Shown here piece by piece: positions 25,805 through 34,978 of a stretch of 64,000 bases of DNA. The DNA is from Chitinivorax sp. PXF-14 (lineage in GTDB: Bacteria; Pseudomonadota; Gammaproteobacteria; Burkholderiales; SCOH01). A program made the translations under genes and the position numbers. Location of the stretch: NCBI RefSeq assembly GCF_040812015.1, contig NZ_JBFNXJ010000010.1, positions 62,001-126,000 of the forward strand, given 5' to 3'. The number at the start of each line of letters is the position of its first letter. The first letter of the stretch is position 1. Below the pieces are notes generated by a model. It did no database searches, was not told where the DNA came from, and saw nothing but the letters and a program-made list of their open reading frames with translations.

Positions 25805-28642
25805 GTGACCCGTCGCTTCACGCCGTTGCGTACCAAGCTGATCACGGTCACCCTGATCGTCCAGCTGAGCCTGCTGGGCCTGCTCGCCGCCAATATGTCG
25901 CGCGTGTGGGACCGTGTGGCGCAAGAATCGGTTGGCCGGCGTGTTGCCGAGCTCAACGTGCTGCTCAACGCGGCGCTGGCGCCGGCGCTGGCGGCGCAGG
26001 ATTTTGCCGCCGGCTTCGACCTGATGGAAGAGATGCGCGAAGGGCGCCAGATCGAGTACCTGGTGCTGTCAGACCGCCGCGGCAAGGTCGTCGCCGCCAG
26101 CGGCTGGAACACGCGCCAGGCGCTGCCGCCGGTGTCGACGCTGACGGATATCGGCCGCAGCGGCGAGCTGTTCCATGTCTCGGCCCCGGTCATGCTCGCC
26201 GGCCAGCGCTATGGCGAACTGCGCTACGGCTTCTCCACCGGCTACCTGGCTGAGTCGATGGGCCGGTTGTTCTGGCAGACCGTGATCATCGCGCTGATCA
26301 GCATCATCGTCTCGTCGACGGTGCTGATCCTGTTCGGGCTCAAGCTCACGCGCGCGCTGACCAAGCTCATGCACGCCACCGACGTGGTGGCCGCAGGCGA
26401 GGCCGAGCTCGAGCTCGACTACGACCGCAACGATGAAATCGGCCAGCTCGTCGATCACTTCAACGGCATGGCCGGCGCCCTGCGCGAGCGTATCGCCGCA
26501 CTCAAGCGCAGCGAACAGCGCCTCAACGCGATCGCCAACTACACCTACGGCTGCGAGCTGTGGGTGAGCCAGCGTGGCCGGCTCAAATGGGTCAATCCGG
26601 CGGTCGAGCGGCTGACCGGCTACTCCCCCGATGAATGCATGACCATGCCCGATTTTCCTGCGCCGCTGATCATGGAGTGCGACCGTGCCGATGTGTTGAG
26701 GCGTCTGCGCAACGGGCTCGACTCATCCGGGCAGGACATGGAATTCCGCGGCTTGCGCAAGGACGGCAGCGAGTACTGGGGCGCCGTGTCGTGGCACCCG
26801 ATCTACAGTTCCAGCGGGGAGAATCTCGGCATTCGCGCCAGCGTGCGCGATGCAACCGAAATCAAGGATACGCAGCTCGTGCTGTCCGAGGCCGTGATCG
26901 AGCTCCAGCATGCGCAGGCCCTGCAACAGCGCTACCTGGACAAGGCCGAGGCGGAGAAGGCGCGCTTGAGCGCATTGCTCGGCGCCATGTCGATCGGCAT
27001 CCTGTTCGTCGATCACGACGAGCGCGTGGTCTACCACAATTCGAGCTTCTCCGAGCTGTGGGGCATGCCCGCAGGCCGGCTGCTGATCGGCATGCACTTC
27101 GTCGATGCCATGCGGCAGTCGGGCAACCAGCCCGAGGTATGTTTCCTCGGCTCGGAACACGATGTGGGACGGGCGCTCGAAGGCGGCCATGCGCCGCTCG
27201 AACTCGACATGCAGGATGGGCGCGTGATCCGTCATTCCTACCAGTCGGTGACGGGCGAGCAGGGCGCCGCGCTGGGCCGGGTGTGGGTGTTCGAGGATGT
27301 GACCGAGCGCCATCGCACGGCCGAGCGCCTGGTCTACCTTGCCGAACGCGATTCGCTGACCGGCCTCTACAATCGCTATCGCTTCCAGGAGGACCTGGCG
27401 CGGCTGCTGGCCGATGCCGAGCGCAACAAGCGCTGCGTCGGGCTGATGTTCTTCGACCTTGATGAATTCAAGTACGTCAACGACACCTTTGGTCACGGTG
27501 CCGGCGACAGCATGTTGATCCGTGTGGCCCAAGCGATCTCGGGCCACGTGCGGCGCAACGAAACGCTCTACCGGCTGGGGGGCGACGAGTTCGCGCTGCT
27601 GGTGCCCGAGCTCGATGAGCAGAGCCTCGCGCCGCTGGCCGAGCGGCTGGTCGAGTCCGTTGGCCGCATCACGGTCGCCTACGAAGGGCAGAACCTGCGC
27701 ATGGGGACCAGCGTCGGCGTGGCGCTGTTCCCGCAGCACGCGAGCAGCGGCGAGGAGCTGGTCGCCAACGCCGATATGGCGATGTATCAGGCCAAGGCCG
27801 CCGGCAAGAATACCTGGCGCCGCTTCAGCCCGGACCAGAACATCGCACGCGAGGTGGTGGACCGCTGGAGCTGGTCCGAGCGCATCCAGCACGCGCTCGA
27901 TCAAGGTCTGTTCGAGCTGCATTTCCAGGGCATCTACGAGGTCAGCGGGCCACGCCTGACCCATCTTGAGGCGCTGTTGCGCATGCGCGACCAGCACGAC
28001 AGCAACAAGCTCATCTCGCCCGTGCAGTTCATCCCGGTGGCCGAGAAGACCGGCAAGATACTGGCGATCGATCGCTGGGTGATCCGCAGCGTGGTCGAGC
28101 GCCTCGCCGACAACCCGAGCCTGCCGCCGGTGTCGGTCAACATCTCCGGACGCTCCTTCGATGATCCTACCCTGCCCGGCTATATCGCCGAGCTGCTGGT
28201 GAGCCACGGCGTGCGGCCCGAGCGGCTGTATGTCGAGGTGACGGAGACCGCCGCGGTGTCCGACCTGCACGACGCCCAGCAATTCATCGATGCCTTGCGC
28301 GAGACCGGCTGCCACGTCTGCCTGGACGACTTCGGCGCCGGTTTCGCCTCGTTTGCCTATCTCAAGCACCTCAAGGCCGATGTGCTCAAGATCGACGGTG
28401 CTTTCGTGCGCGACATCACGCACGACAACGATTCGCAGATCTTCGTGCAGGGCATCGTCGCCATGGCGCATGGCATGGGCAAGCTGACCGTGGCCGAATT
28501 CGTCGAGAATCGCGAGACGCTCGACATGCTGAGGAACTTCGGCGTGGACATGGTACAGGGCTTTTTCCTTGACAAGCCTCAAGCTGACCACCCCGCATTG
28601 GCCAGCCCCGCGCCGGCCGCACCCGCCCAGCCGGCGCTATAA
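25805..28642 (+). CDS. Membrane GGDEF/EAL c-di-GMP enzyme with two PAS domains
   Basis: Protein of 945 residues starting with GTG at 25805 behind GGAGCTCAAATAAG. Order: membrane helix (about 12-30), periplasmic segment, second helix (about 165-190), HAMP, PAS near 245-365 (NYTYGCELWVSQRGRLKWVNP), second PAS near 385-500, GGDEF (YRLGGDEFALL) and EAL (HLEALLRMRD). EAL catalytic blocks SVNISGRSF, VEVTET, LDDFGAGFASF, LKIDGAFV and EFVENRE are all present, and GGDEF is intact. The inhibitory RxxD site reads RRNE. It may both make and break c-di-GMP; paired with the PhnD-like protein. Confidence 0.9.
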   Translation: MTRRFTPLRTKLITVTLIVQLSLLGLLAANMSRVWDRVAQESVGRRVAELNVLLNAALAPALAAQDFAAGFDLMEEMREGRQIEYLVLSDRRGKVVAASGWNTRQALPPVSTLTDIGRSGELFHVSAPVMLAGQRYGELRYGFSTGYLAESMGRLFWQTVIIALISIIVSSTVLILFGLKLTRALTKLMHATDVVAAGEAELELDYDRNDEIGQLVDHFNGMAGALRERIAALKRSEQRLNAIANYTYGCELWVSQRGRLKWVNPAVERLTGYSPDECMTMPDFPAPLIMECDRADVLRRLRNGLDSSGQDMEFRGLRKDGSEYWGAVSWHPIYSSSGENLGIRASVRDATEIKDTQLVLSEAVIELQHAQALQQRYLDKAEAEKARLSALLGAMSIGILFVDHDERVVYHNSSFSELWGMPAGRLLIGMHFVDAMRQSGNQPEVCFLGSEHDVGRALEGGHAPLELDMQDGRVIRHSYQSVTGEQGAALGRVWVFEDVTERHRTAERLVYLAERDSLTGLYNRYRFQEDLARLLADAERNKRCVGLMFFDLDEFKYVNDTFGHGAGDSMLIRVAQAISGHVRRNETLYRLGGDEFALLVPELDEQSLAPLAERLVESVGRITVAYEGQNLRMGTSVGVALFPQHASSGEELVANADMAMYQAKAAGKNTWRRFSPDQNIAREVVDRWSWSERIQHALDQGLFELHFQGIYEVSGPRLTHLEALLRMRDQHDSNKLISPVQFIPVAEKTGKILAIDRWVIRSVVERLADNPSLPPVSVNISGRSFDDPTLPGYIAELLVSHGVRPERLYVEVTETAAVSDLHDAQQFIDALRETGCHVCLDDFGAGFASFAYLKHLKADVLKIDGAFVRDITHDNDSQIFVQGIVAMAHGMGKLTVAEFVENRETLDMLRNFGVDMVQGFFLDKPQADHPALASPAPAAPAQPAL

Positions 28643-28643
28643 T
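28638..28643 (+). promoter_or_regulatory. Possible -10 box for yggX
   Basis: A perfect TATAAT overlaps the stop codon of the GGDEF/EAL gene, about 100 bases before yggX. No matching -35 box is seen at the normal spacing, so promoter activity is uncertain. Confidence 0.3.
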
Positions 28644-28745
28644 AGTCATCAGTTTCGACGAGAAGGCGCCCGGCGTGGTTTGCCGACTTGTCATCTTTTT
28701 GTAATCAAAGGGCGATAACATCTGCCCGCCGCAAAGGAAGTCGAC

Positions 28746-29018
28746 ATGGCAAGAATGGTTAACTGCGTGAAGCTGGGCCGCGAGGCTGAGGGCCTGGATT
28801 TTCCGCCGCTACCCGGTGAGCTGGGCAAGCGTGTGTACGAAAACGTCTCCAAGGAGGCCTGGCAGGGTTGGGTCAAGCACCAGACCATGTTGATCAACGA
28901 GAACCGTTTGAGCCTGGCCGACGCGCGCGCGCGCAAGTACCTGCAAGACCAGCTCGAAGCCTATTTCTTCGGCCCGGGCGCGGACATGCCGCAAGGCTTT
29001 GTGCCGCCCAGCCACTAA
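28746..29018 (+). CDS. yggX: Probable Fe(2+)-trafficking protein
   Basis: Small cytoplasmic protein of 90 residues in the YggX family, linked in enteric bacteria to oxidative-stress resistance and protection of Fe-S clusters. The pattern [26 protein letters not shown], with the single conserved Cys, and [28 protein letters not shown] is diagnostic. It lies between the GGDEF/EAL gene and ppk, not next to mutY as in E. coli. A ribosome site AAAGGAAGTCGAC precedes the ATG. Confidence 0.95.
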   Translation: MARMVNCVKLGREAEGLDFPPLPGELGKRVYENVSKEAWQGWVKHQTMLINENRLSLADARARKYLQDQLEAYFFGPGADMPQGFVPPSH

Positions 29019-29074
29019 AAAACACAAGTGGGACGCGGCTGTTCGCCGCCGTCCCGCACAGACCGGCAGACCCG

Positions 29075-31153
29075 ATGAACGCGATTGCTCCCGTCACGAC
29101 ACCCAGCGACCTTTTCCTCAACCGCGAACTCAGCCTGCTGGCCTTCAACCGCCGCGTGCTCGCACAGGCGGAAGATGCAAGCGTGCCGTTGCTCGAGCGT
29201 CTCAAGTTCCTCTGCATCGTATCCAGCAACCTCGATGAATTCTTCGAGGTACGCGTCTCCTGGCTGAAGGAAAGTATCCGCCTGCATGCCAATGTGGCCG
29301 GGCCCGACGGGCTATCCGCCAACCAGCAGCTGCAGCTTGTGGCGCAGCAGACCCACGACATCGTCGAACGCCAGTACCGGCTGCTGCGCGAAACGCTGAT
29401 TCCCCAGCTGGCCGATCACGGCGTGCACTTTCTGCGCCGCACCAGCTGGAGCGATGAACAGCGCGCCTGGGTGCGCGAGTTCTTCTTCCGCGAGCTGGCG
29501 CCGATTCTCACGCCGATCGGGCTCGATCCGTCGCACCCCTTCCCGCGCGTGCTCAACAAGAGCCTCAACTTCGCCGTCGAGCTCGAGGGCAAGGATGCCT
29601 TCGGCCGCGAGTCGCGCATCGCCATCGTGCAGGCGCCGCGCGTGCTGCCACGCGTGATCAAGATGCCGGCGGCCATTGCCGGCGTCGAGCATGGCTTCGT
29701 GTTCCTGTCGTCCATCCTGCATGCCCACGTGGACGAGCTGTTCCGCGGCATGCACGTGGTTGGCTGCTACCAGTTCCGCGTCACGCGCGACACCGATCTG
29801 TCGGTCGACGAGGAAGATCTGAAAGACCTGCGCACGGCGCTGCAGGGCGAGCTCATGCACCGCCAGTTTGGCATGGCCGTGCGGCTCGAGGTGTCGGACG
29901 GCTGCCCGCAGCATGTCATCGATTTCCTGCTCGAACAGTTCGAGCTCGAACGCACCGATCTCTACCGCGTCGATGGCCCGGTCAACCTGGTGCGCCTGAT
30001 GCATGTGCCCGACAAGGTCGACCTGCCCGAGCTCAAGTACGCGCCCTTCTTCGCCACCACGCCGGCCGCGCTGGTCAAGGCTCCGGACATGTTCAGCGCG
30101 ATCCGCAAGGGTGACGTGCTGTTGCACCACCCGTTCCAGAGTTTCACGCCGGTCATCGAGTTCCTGCAGGAGGCGGCGGCCGACCCGGCCGTGGTCGCGC
30201 TCAAGATGACGGTGTACCGCACCGGCACCGATTCGGCGCTGATGGAGGCGCTGATCGCCGCTGCCCGCGCCGGCAAGGAGGTGACGGTGGTGGTCGAGCT
30301 GATGGCGCGCTTCGACGAAGAGGCCAACATCAACTGGGCGGCGCGGCTCGAAGATGCCGGCGCCCACGTGGTGTACGGCGTGGTCGGCTACAAGACCCAC
30401 GCCAAGATGCTGATGGCGGTGCGCCGCGAGGATGGCGGCCTGCGCCGCTATGTGCACCTCGGCACGGGCAACTACCACCAGCGCACCGCCAAGCTGTATA
30501 CCGATTTTGGCCTGTTCACCTGTAACGAAGAGATCTGCGCCGACGTCAACGACGTGTTCGTGCAGCTGACCGGGCTCGGCCACGCGAGCCAGCTCAAGCG
30601 GCTGTGGCAGTCGCCGTTCTCGATGTTCGAACAGCTGGAGCGCGCCATCCGCAACGAGATCAACGTCGCACGCGCCGGCCGTCATGCCGCGATCACCGCC
30701 AAGATGAACTCGTTGCTCGAACCCAAGGTGATTAACCTGCTGTACGAGGCGTCGCAGGCCGGCGTCAAGGTGCAGCTGATCATCCGCGGCGTGTGTGCGC
30801 TGAAGCCCGGCATCCCCGGTGTGTCCGAGAATATCCAGGTGCGCTCGCTGGTCGGGCGCTTTCTTGAGCACACGCGCATCTTCTATTTCCTCAACGACCA
30901 TGCCGAGGATGTCTACCTGTCGAGTGCCGACTGGATGACGCGCAATGTGTTCCGCCGCATCGAGATTGCCTTCCCCATTCTCGACCCCAAGATCAAGAAG
31001 CGCGTGATCCGCGAGGGCCTGCGCCCTTATCTGGTGGACAACGTGCAGGCCTGGGAGATGAACGCCGACGGCGTGTACCGGCGCAAGACCTCGCGCAGCG
31101 GCATTCCACGCTTTGCCCAGCAATACCTGATGGAAGAGCTGGCCAAGGGCTGA
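29075..31153 (+). CDS. ppk: Polyphosphate kinase 1
   Basis: Reversibly polymerises the gamma-phosphate of ATP into polyphosphate at the inner membrane. Its 692 residues are normal for PPK1. The N-terminal pattern LFLNRELSLLAFNRRVL, the phospholipase-D-like motif VHLGTGNYHQRTAKLYTDFGLF with the expected phospho-accepting His, and FLEHTRIFYF...VYLSSADWMTRN are present. I start at ATG 29075 because family homology begins there, although the ribosome site is weak. sixA follows after 52 bases. Confidence 0.95.
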   Translation: MNAIAPVTTPSDLFLNRELSLLAFNRRVLAQAEDASVPLLERLKFLCIVSSNLDEFFEVRVSWLKESIRLHANVAGPDGLSANQQLQLVAQQTHDIVERQYRLLRETLIPQLADHGVHFLRRTSWSDEQRAWVREFFFRELAPILTPIGLDPSHPFPRVLNKSLNFAVELEGKDAFGRESRIAIVQAPRVLPRVIKMPAAIAGVEHGFVFLSSILHAHVDELFRGMHVVGCYQFRVTRDTDLSVDEEDLKDLRTALQGELMHRQFGMAVRLEVSDGCPQHVIDFLLEQFELERTDLYRVDGPVNLVRLMHVPDKVDLPELKYAPFFATTPAALVKAPDMFSAIRKGDVLLHHPFQSFTPVIEFLQEAAADPAVVALKMTVYRTGTDSALMEALIAAARAGKEVTVVVELMARFDEEANINWAARLEDAGAHVVYGVVGYKTHAKMLMAVRREDGGLRRYVHLGTGNYHQRTAKLYTDFGLFTCNEEICADVNDVFVQLTGLGHASQLKRLWQSPFSMFEQLERAIRNEINVARAGRHAAITAKMNSLLEPKVINLLYEASQAGVKVQLIIRGVCALKPGIPGVSENIQVRSLVGRFLEHTRIFYFLNDHAEDVYLSSADWMTRNVFRRIEIAFPILDPKIKKRVIREGLRPYLVDNVQAWEMNADGVYRRKTSRSGIPRFAQQYLMEELAKG

Positions 31154-31205
31154 GCGGCCCGGCTGCGCGCCATCGCGCCCGATTTCCACTACCGAGACCC
31201 CGACC

Positions 31206-31664
31206 ATGGATCTGATTCTGTGGCGTCATGCCGACGCCGAGGATGGCAATCGCGAGAACGATCTGGCCCGTGTGCTGACCCCAAAGGGCGTGAAGCAGGC
31301 CGAGAAGATGGCGTCGTGGCTGCGCGAGCGCCTGCCCGACCGCTACACCGTGATCTGCAGCCAGGCGGCACGGGCGCAGCTGACGGCACGCGCGCTGACC
31401 GAACGCTTTCAGGTGATGCCCGAGCTCAACCCCGGTGCCGGCTTTGCCTCGGTGCTCGCGGCGGCTGACTGGCCCGAGTCGCCCAAGGCGGTCGTCGTTG
31501 TCGGGCACCAGCCCTCGCTCGGCGAGGTGGCGGCCTTCCTGCTGGCGGGCGAGGCGTCGAGCTGGCCGCTGCGCAAAGGCGCGGTGTGGTGGATCAGCAA
31601 CCGCGTGCGGCAGGAGGCGGCGCAGAACGTGCTGCGCGTCGCCATTTCGCCCGAACTGCTCTAG
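31206..31664 (+). CDS. sixA: Phosphohistidine phosphatase SixA
   Basis: Histidine-phosphatase-superfamily protein of 152 residues with the short SixA-type signature LILWRHADAE at the N-terminus and VVVVGHQPSLGEVAAFLL containing the second catalytic His. SixA removes phosphate from histidine in phosphorelay or PTS proteins. The gene next to ppk is a common arrangement in betaproteobacteria. It converges on the cysteine-cluster gene with 10 bases between the ends. Confidence 0.9.
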   Translation: MDLILWRHADAEDGNRENDLARVLTPKGVKQAEKMASWLRERLPDRYTVICSQAARAQLTARALTERFQVMPELNPGAGFASVLAAADWPESPKAVVVVGHQPSLGEVAAFLLAGEASSWPLRKGAVWWISNRVRQEAAQNVLRVAISPELL

Positions 31665-31674
31665 GCCTGCACCG

Positions 31675-32067
31675 TCATTTCATGCGATAGGCGCAATAAC
31701 CTGGCCGTGGGCCGACCTGCGGATGATTGCGGCAGGTGTTCGGCCGCTTGTCGTAGATCGTGCAACGGCGGCTTTTCGCATCGAGGAACACACAGTCGCC
31801 GTTGGCGCGGCGCGCCAGCGTGAAGGTGCTGGTCTTGAAGTTGAAATGCTCGATCACGCCGGCCTTGTCGAGCCGCCTGGCGATCTGCTTGGCTGGTTCG
31901 GCCTCGGCTTCGAATGCATCCACCACCTCCATGCGCACCAGGTCGGCGAGCTTGACCTCGGCCGGCATCGTGCAGCAGGTCGCGATGCAGCCCTCGCACA
32001 GGCCGGCGCGGTATTTGAGCCAGGTGTCGGTGCGGTCGAGGTTGGAGAGATGGACGACTTTCTTCAT
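31675..32067 (-). CDS. YkgJ-family cysteine-cluster protein
   Basis: Cytoplasmic protein of 130 residues rich in ordered cysteines: LCEGCIATCCTMPAEV near residues 23-38, then GDCVFLDAKSRRCTIYDKRPNTCRNHP, and a final GYCAYRMK. This spacing is that of the YkgJ / UPF0153 zinc- or iron-binding family, whose function is not established. It is a single gene facing sixA, with a divergent RluA-family gene 148 bases away. Confidence 0.85.
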   Translation of the reverse strand: MKKVVHLSNLDRTDTWLKYRAGLCEGCIATCCTMPAEVKLADLVRMEVVDAFEAEAEPAKQIARRLDKAGVIEHFNFKTSTFTLARRANGDCVFLDAKSRRCTIYDKRPNTCRNHPQVGPRPGYCAYRMK

Positions 32068-32215
32068 GGCTTACGGCCCCGGGTACGGCGACAAAGCGCG
32101 CGATTATCCAGCAAATTGAGGGACTTGGCAGCGCCATTCGTCTGCGCTGCGGGTCGAAATCGCGGGCCCGGCCGGTTACAATGGCCTCCTTTCCCGCAGG
32201 CCAGGCCACGCACTC

Positions 32216-33100
32216 ATGCAAGCACCGTTACCGATCCGCGATGGCGTGGCGCCGAGCTACCTGTGGTTGCCCGATGAGCCCTGGCCGATGCTGCTGCCGT
32301 TTCTGCGCGCGCGCTTTCCCGATGTCGCCGAGGCCAGCTGGCTGTCGCGCATGGCACGCGGCGAGGTGGCGGATGACCGTGGTGTGCGCCTCGCGCCCGA
32401 CAGCGCCTACCCGCGCGGCCGCTGCATCTACTATTACCGCGAGCTCGACGACGAGACGCCGATCCCGTTCGAGGCAACCATCGTCTATCAGGACGAGCAC
32501 CTGCTGGTCGCCGACAAGCCGCACTTCCTGCCGGTGATCCCGACCGGCCGCTTCCTGCACGAAACGCTGCTGGTGCGGCTGAAGAAGCAGACCGGGCTCG
32601 CCGACCTGACGCCGATCCATCGCATCGATCGCGAGACGGCCGGCATCGTCGTCTTCTCGCGCCGGCGCGAGAGCCGTGGTCGTTACCAGTCGCTGTTCCA
32701 GCAGCGCGCGATCGACAAGGTGTACGAGGCGCTGGCACCGAGCCTGCCCGATGCCCGGCTGCCGCTGGTGTACCGCAGCCGTATGGTGGACGGCACGCCG
32801 TTCTTCCGCATGCAGGAGGTCGCGGGCGAACCCAATTCGGAAACCGCGATCGAGGTGATCGAGCGGCGCGGCGAGCTGACACTGTACCGGCTGCGGCCCT
32901 TGACCGGGCGCAAGCACCAGTTGCGCGTGCATCTGGCCGGGCTTGGCATCCCCATCGTCAACGATGCGTTCTACCCGGCCGCACTGCCCTGCAAGGGCGA
33001 CGACCTGTCGGCGCCACTCAAGCTGCTGGCGCGCTCGCTGCGCTTTACCGACCCGCTGAGCGGCGCCGAGCGCGTGTTCGAGAGTTCGCGCGAGTTATGA
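32216..33100 (+). CDS. RluA-family pseudouridine synthase
   Basis: Converts uridine to pseudouridine in RNA; the target cannot be read from sequence. The 294-residue protein shows the catalytic motif IHRIDRETAGIVVFSR with the active-site Asp, YEALAP, and RLRPLTGRKHQLRVHLAGLGIPIVNDAFY. The N-terminal 90 residues replace the S4 domain of RluC/RluD and resemble single-domain synthases of the RluA branch. ATG follows CACTC without a clear ribosome site. Confidence 0.9.
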   Translation: MQAPLPIRDGVAPSYLWLPDEPWPMLLPFLRARFPDVAEASWLSRMARGEVADDRGVRLAPDSAYPRGRCIYYYRELDDETPIPFEATIVYQDEHLLVADKPHFLPVIPTGRFLHETLLVRLKKQTGLADLTPIHRIDRETAGIVVFSRRRESRGRYQSLFQQRAIDKVYEALAPSLPDARLPLVYRSRMVDGTPFFRMQEVAGEPNSETAIEVIERRGELTLYRLRPLTGRKHQLRVHLAGLGIPIVNDAFYPAALPCKGDDLSAPLKLLARSLRFTDPLSGAERVFESSREL

Positions 33101-33126
33101 TGGCTTTCTGCTAAGCTGTGCGCCCG

Positions 33127-33654
33127 ATGAATACCCAGCCCGCCATGCCTGACCTCCTTTATCTGCGTGCCTATCCCGAGCGCCTGCAGCAACAGGCTCG
33201 CGCCCTGCTCGCGGAAGGGCGGCTGGGCGCGATGATCGAGGCCAAATACCCGCAGCGGCACGCGGTACAGACCGATCGCGCGCTGTACGATTACGCGGTC
33301 GAGCTCAAGAACGAGTTCCTGCGCAACGCGCCGCCGCTGAGCAAGGTCGCCTACGACAGCAAGCTCAGCGTGCTGCACAATGCGCTCGGCCTGAACACGG
33401 CGATCTCGCGCGTGCAGGGCGGCAAACTCAAGGCGAAGAAGGAAATCCGCATCGCCGGCCTGTTCCGTGACGGGCCGCCCGAGTTCCTCAGGATGATCGT
33501 CGTGCACGAGCTGGCGCATCTCAAGGTAAGGGACCATGACAAGGCCTTTTACCAGCTGTGCAGCCACATGGAACCCGCCTACCATCAACTCGAATTCGAT
33601 CTGCGGCTCTACCTGACGCACCGCGAGGCGTGCGGTCGGAGTCAGGACAGCTGA
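33127..33654 (+). CDS. YgjP-like metal-dependent protease/hydrolase
   Basis: About 175 residues with a zinc-binding HExxH site in VVHELAHLKVRDHDKAFYQLCSHMEP, followed by the third ligand His. This arrangement is typical of the YgjP/WLM-like (DUF45) metallopeptidases. There is no signal peptide, so it is cytoplasmic; the substrate is unknown. Several starts are possible (GTG 33118, ATG 33127, ATG 33145). It follows the pseudouridine synthase after 26 bases. Confidence 0.82.
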   Translation: MNTQPAMPDLLYLRAYPERLQQQARALLAEGRLGAMIEAKYPQRHAVQTDRALYDYAVELKNEFLRNAPPLSKVAYDSKLSVLHNALGLNTAISRVQGGKLKAKKEIRIAGLFRDGPPEFLRMIVVHELAHLKVRDHDKAFYQLCSHMEPAYHQLEFDLRLYLTHREACGRSQDS

Positions 33655-33755
33655 CCCCTGCCCTGCAAGCCAATCCCCGCGCAGCCTGCAGCCTGCCTGC
33701 AGGGAGCGCTGCCATTGGCCCGCCGGGCAAACCATGAATGAAGGAAACACCGTCG

Positions 33756-34145
33756 ATGAAGTGCTACCACTCCGCCACCGTCGGGCCCAACAAGGCCGCG
33801 CTCCAGATTGCGCTGCGCAAGGCCTATTCGATCAATACCGATACCTGCATCGCACTGCCCGAACTGCGCCTGCTCGAAGGCGTGTTGGGCGAGATACTCG
33901 GCGAGCGTGCGGTGAAGTTCCTGAAGAAGGACCACAAGGCGCAGTATTTCGGCAAGCCACTGCGCATCACCACCCCCAAGATCGACGTCGGCGTACTGTA
34001 TGGCGCGATCATCGCGGCCTATGTCGACATGGCGCAGCTCGACGCGCTGGCCGCCAAGTACCCGAAGCAGACCTTCATCTACCTGGCGCCCGATGACGAG
34101 GCCCTGGCGGCGTATCTGGCAAAGCACGCGTCAATGGCCATCTGA
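33756..34145 (+). CDS. Conserved-looking hypothetical protein
   Basis: Protein of 129 residues (MKCYHSATVGPNKAALQIALRKAYSINT...) without signal peptide or membrane segments. I do not recognise the family. Codon use is like the neighbours and the helix-rich pattern looks genuine. The chosen ATG has AAGGA ten bases upstream; an ATG at 33738 adds six residues. Its last 15 bases overlap the end of the convergent SGNH-like gene. Confidence 0.65.
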   Translation: MKCYHSATVGPNKAALQIALRKAYSINTDTCIALPELRLLEGVLGEILGERAVKFLKKDHKAQYFGKPLRITTPKIDVGVLYGAIIAAYVDMAQLDALAAKYPKQTFIYLAPDDEALAAYLAKHASMAI

Positions 34146-34844
34146 GCCGCGTTCCCGCAGGCCTGCGAGCACCGCACGATTGACGGTGGCGGCAGCAGCC
34201 TGGGCACTGGCGTAGTTCGGATGCAGGCCGTCCGGCCCCGGTACGAACTGCTCCCATGCCGGCACCACGGTCGCGCCGCGCTCCGCCATGGCTTGCGCAT
34301 AGCGAGCACGCATCGTCTCGTAGGCCGCCGCCGGGGTCAGCTGCAGCACATGGTGCAACGCCGGCTCGTGCAGCCGGGCAAACGGCGGGTAGGCCAGCAC
34401 GAAGGGCGTGATCTGCCTCGCCCGCGCGGCTGACACCAACGCGGCGACCTGCTCGCCGACGCGTTCTGGATGATCGAAAAACTCGGCACTGAGCCCGATC
34501 ACCAGGCAAGCCGGGGGATGCTCGCGCAGCAGGCCCAGCAGCGCCTCGGCCTGGAGCTGGAAGTCCGTGCTCGGTGCCCCGCCGCTGGCGGCGCTGAACC
34601 AGCTGATGCCGCTCTCGCCGCTGCTGGCGTAGAGCGCGTAGGCCAGGCCCCGCGCCAGCGGATCGACAGCGGCAGGCGGGTGCTGCCCGTGCTGGGCGCC
34701 GTGGTCCGGCCGTAGCTGGTCGGATTCGAACGAGGCACCGACCAGCATGCACACCTGTGCCAAGGGCGCGGCCTGGGCCGGCGTTGCGGCCAGCGCCACC
34801 GCCGCGAGCATCCACATCGTCACCAACAGCGGTTTTTTGGGCAC
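34131..34844 (-). CDS. Secreted SGNH/GDSL-hydrolase-like protein
   Basis: Protein of 237 residues starting with GTG at 34844, seven bases after GGAG. It has a signal peptide (MPKKPLLVTMWMLAAVALAATPAQA). Block I reads CMLVGASFESDQ, with GAS where GDS is usual, and the C-terminal block is DGLHPNYASAQ with the Asp-x-x-His pair of SGNH esterases. The block III Asn motif (GxND) is not apparent (VIGLSAEFF). It may be a divergent esterase or a non-catalytic relative. The gene stands alone. Confidence 0.6.
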   Translation of the reverse strand: MPKKPLLVTMWMLAAVALAATPAQAAPLAQVCMLVGASFESDQLRPDHGAQHGQHPPAAVDPLARGLAYALYASSGESGISWFSAASGGAPSTDFQLQAEALLGLLREHPPACLVIGLSAEFFDHPERVGEQVAALVSAARARQITPFVLAYPPFARLHEPALHHVLQLTPAAAYETMRARYAQAMAERGATVVPAWEQFVPGPDGLHPNYASAQAAAATVNRAVLAGLRERGSDGH

Positions 34845-34978
34845 GGCATGACTCCATCTAGGGGCGTGGAATGGCCTGCCGCGTGCTGCGGCCGGCCGAT
34901 GGTATGCCCGATGATTGTAGCCAATCCGGCCCGGCCTGGCCTGGCTAGGTCCAGTGTTGAGGCGGGGACCCGTTCCGC

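Noticed and set aside
29312-31207. Open frame of 631 codons antisense to ppk
   Set aside because: Shadow of ppk, with no ribosome site or domain.
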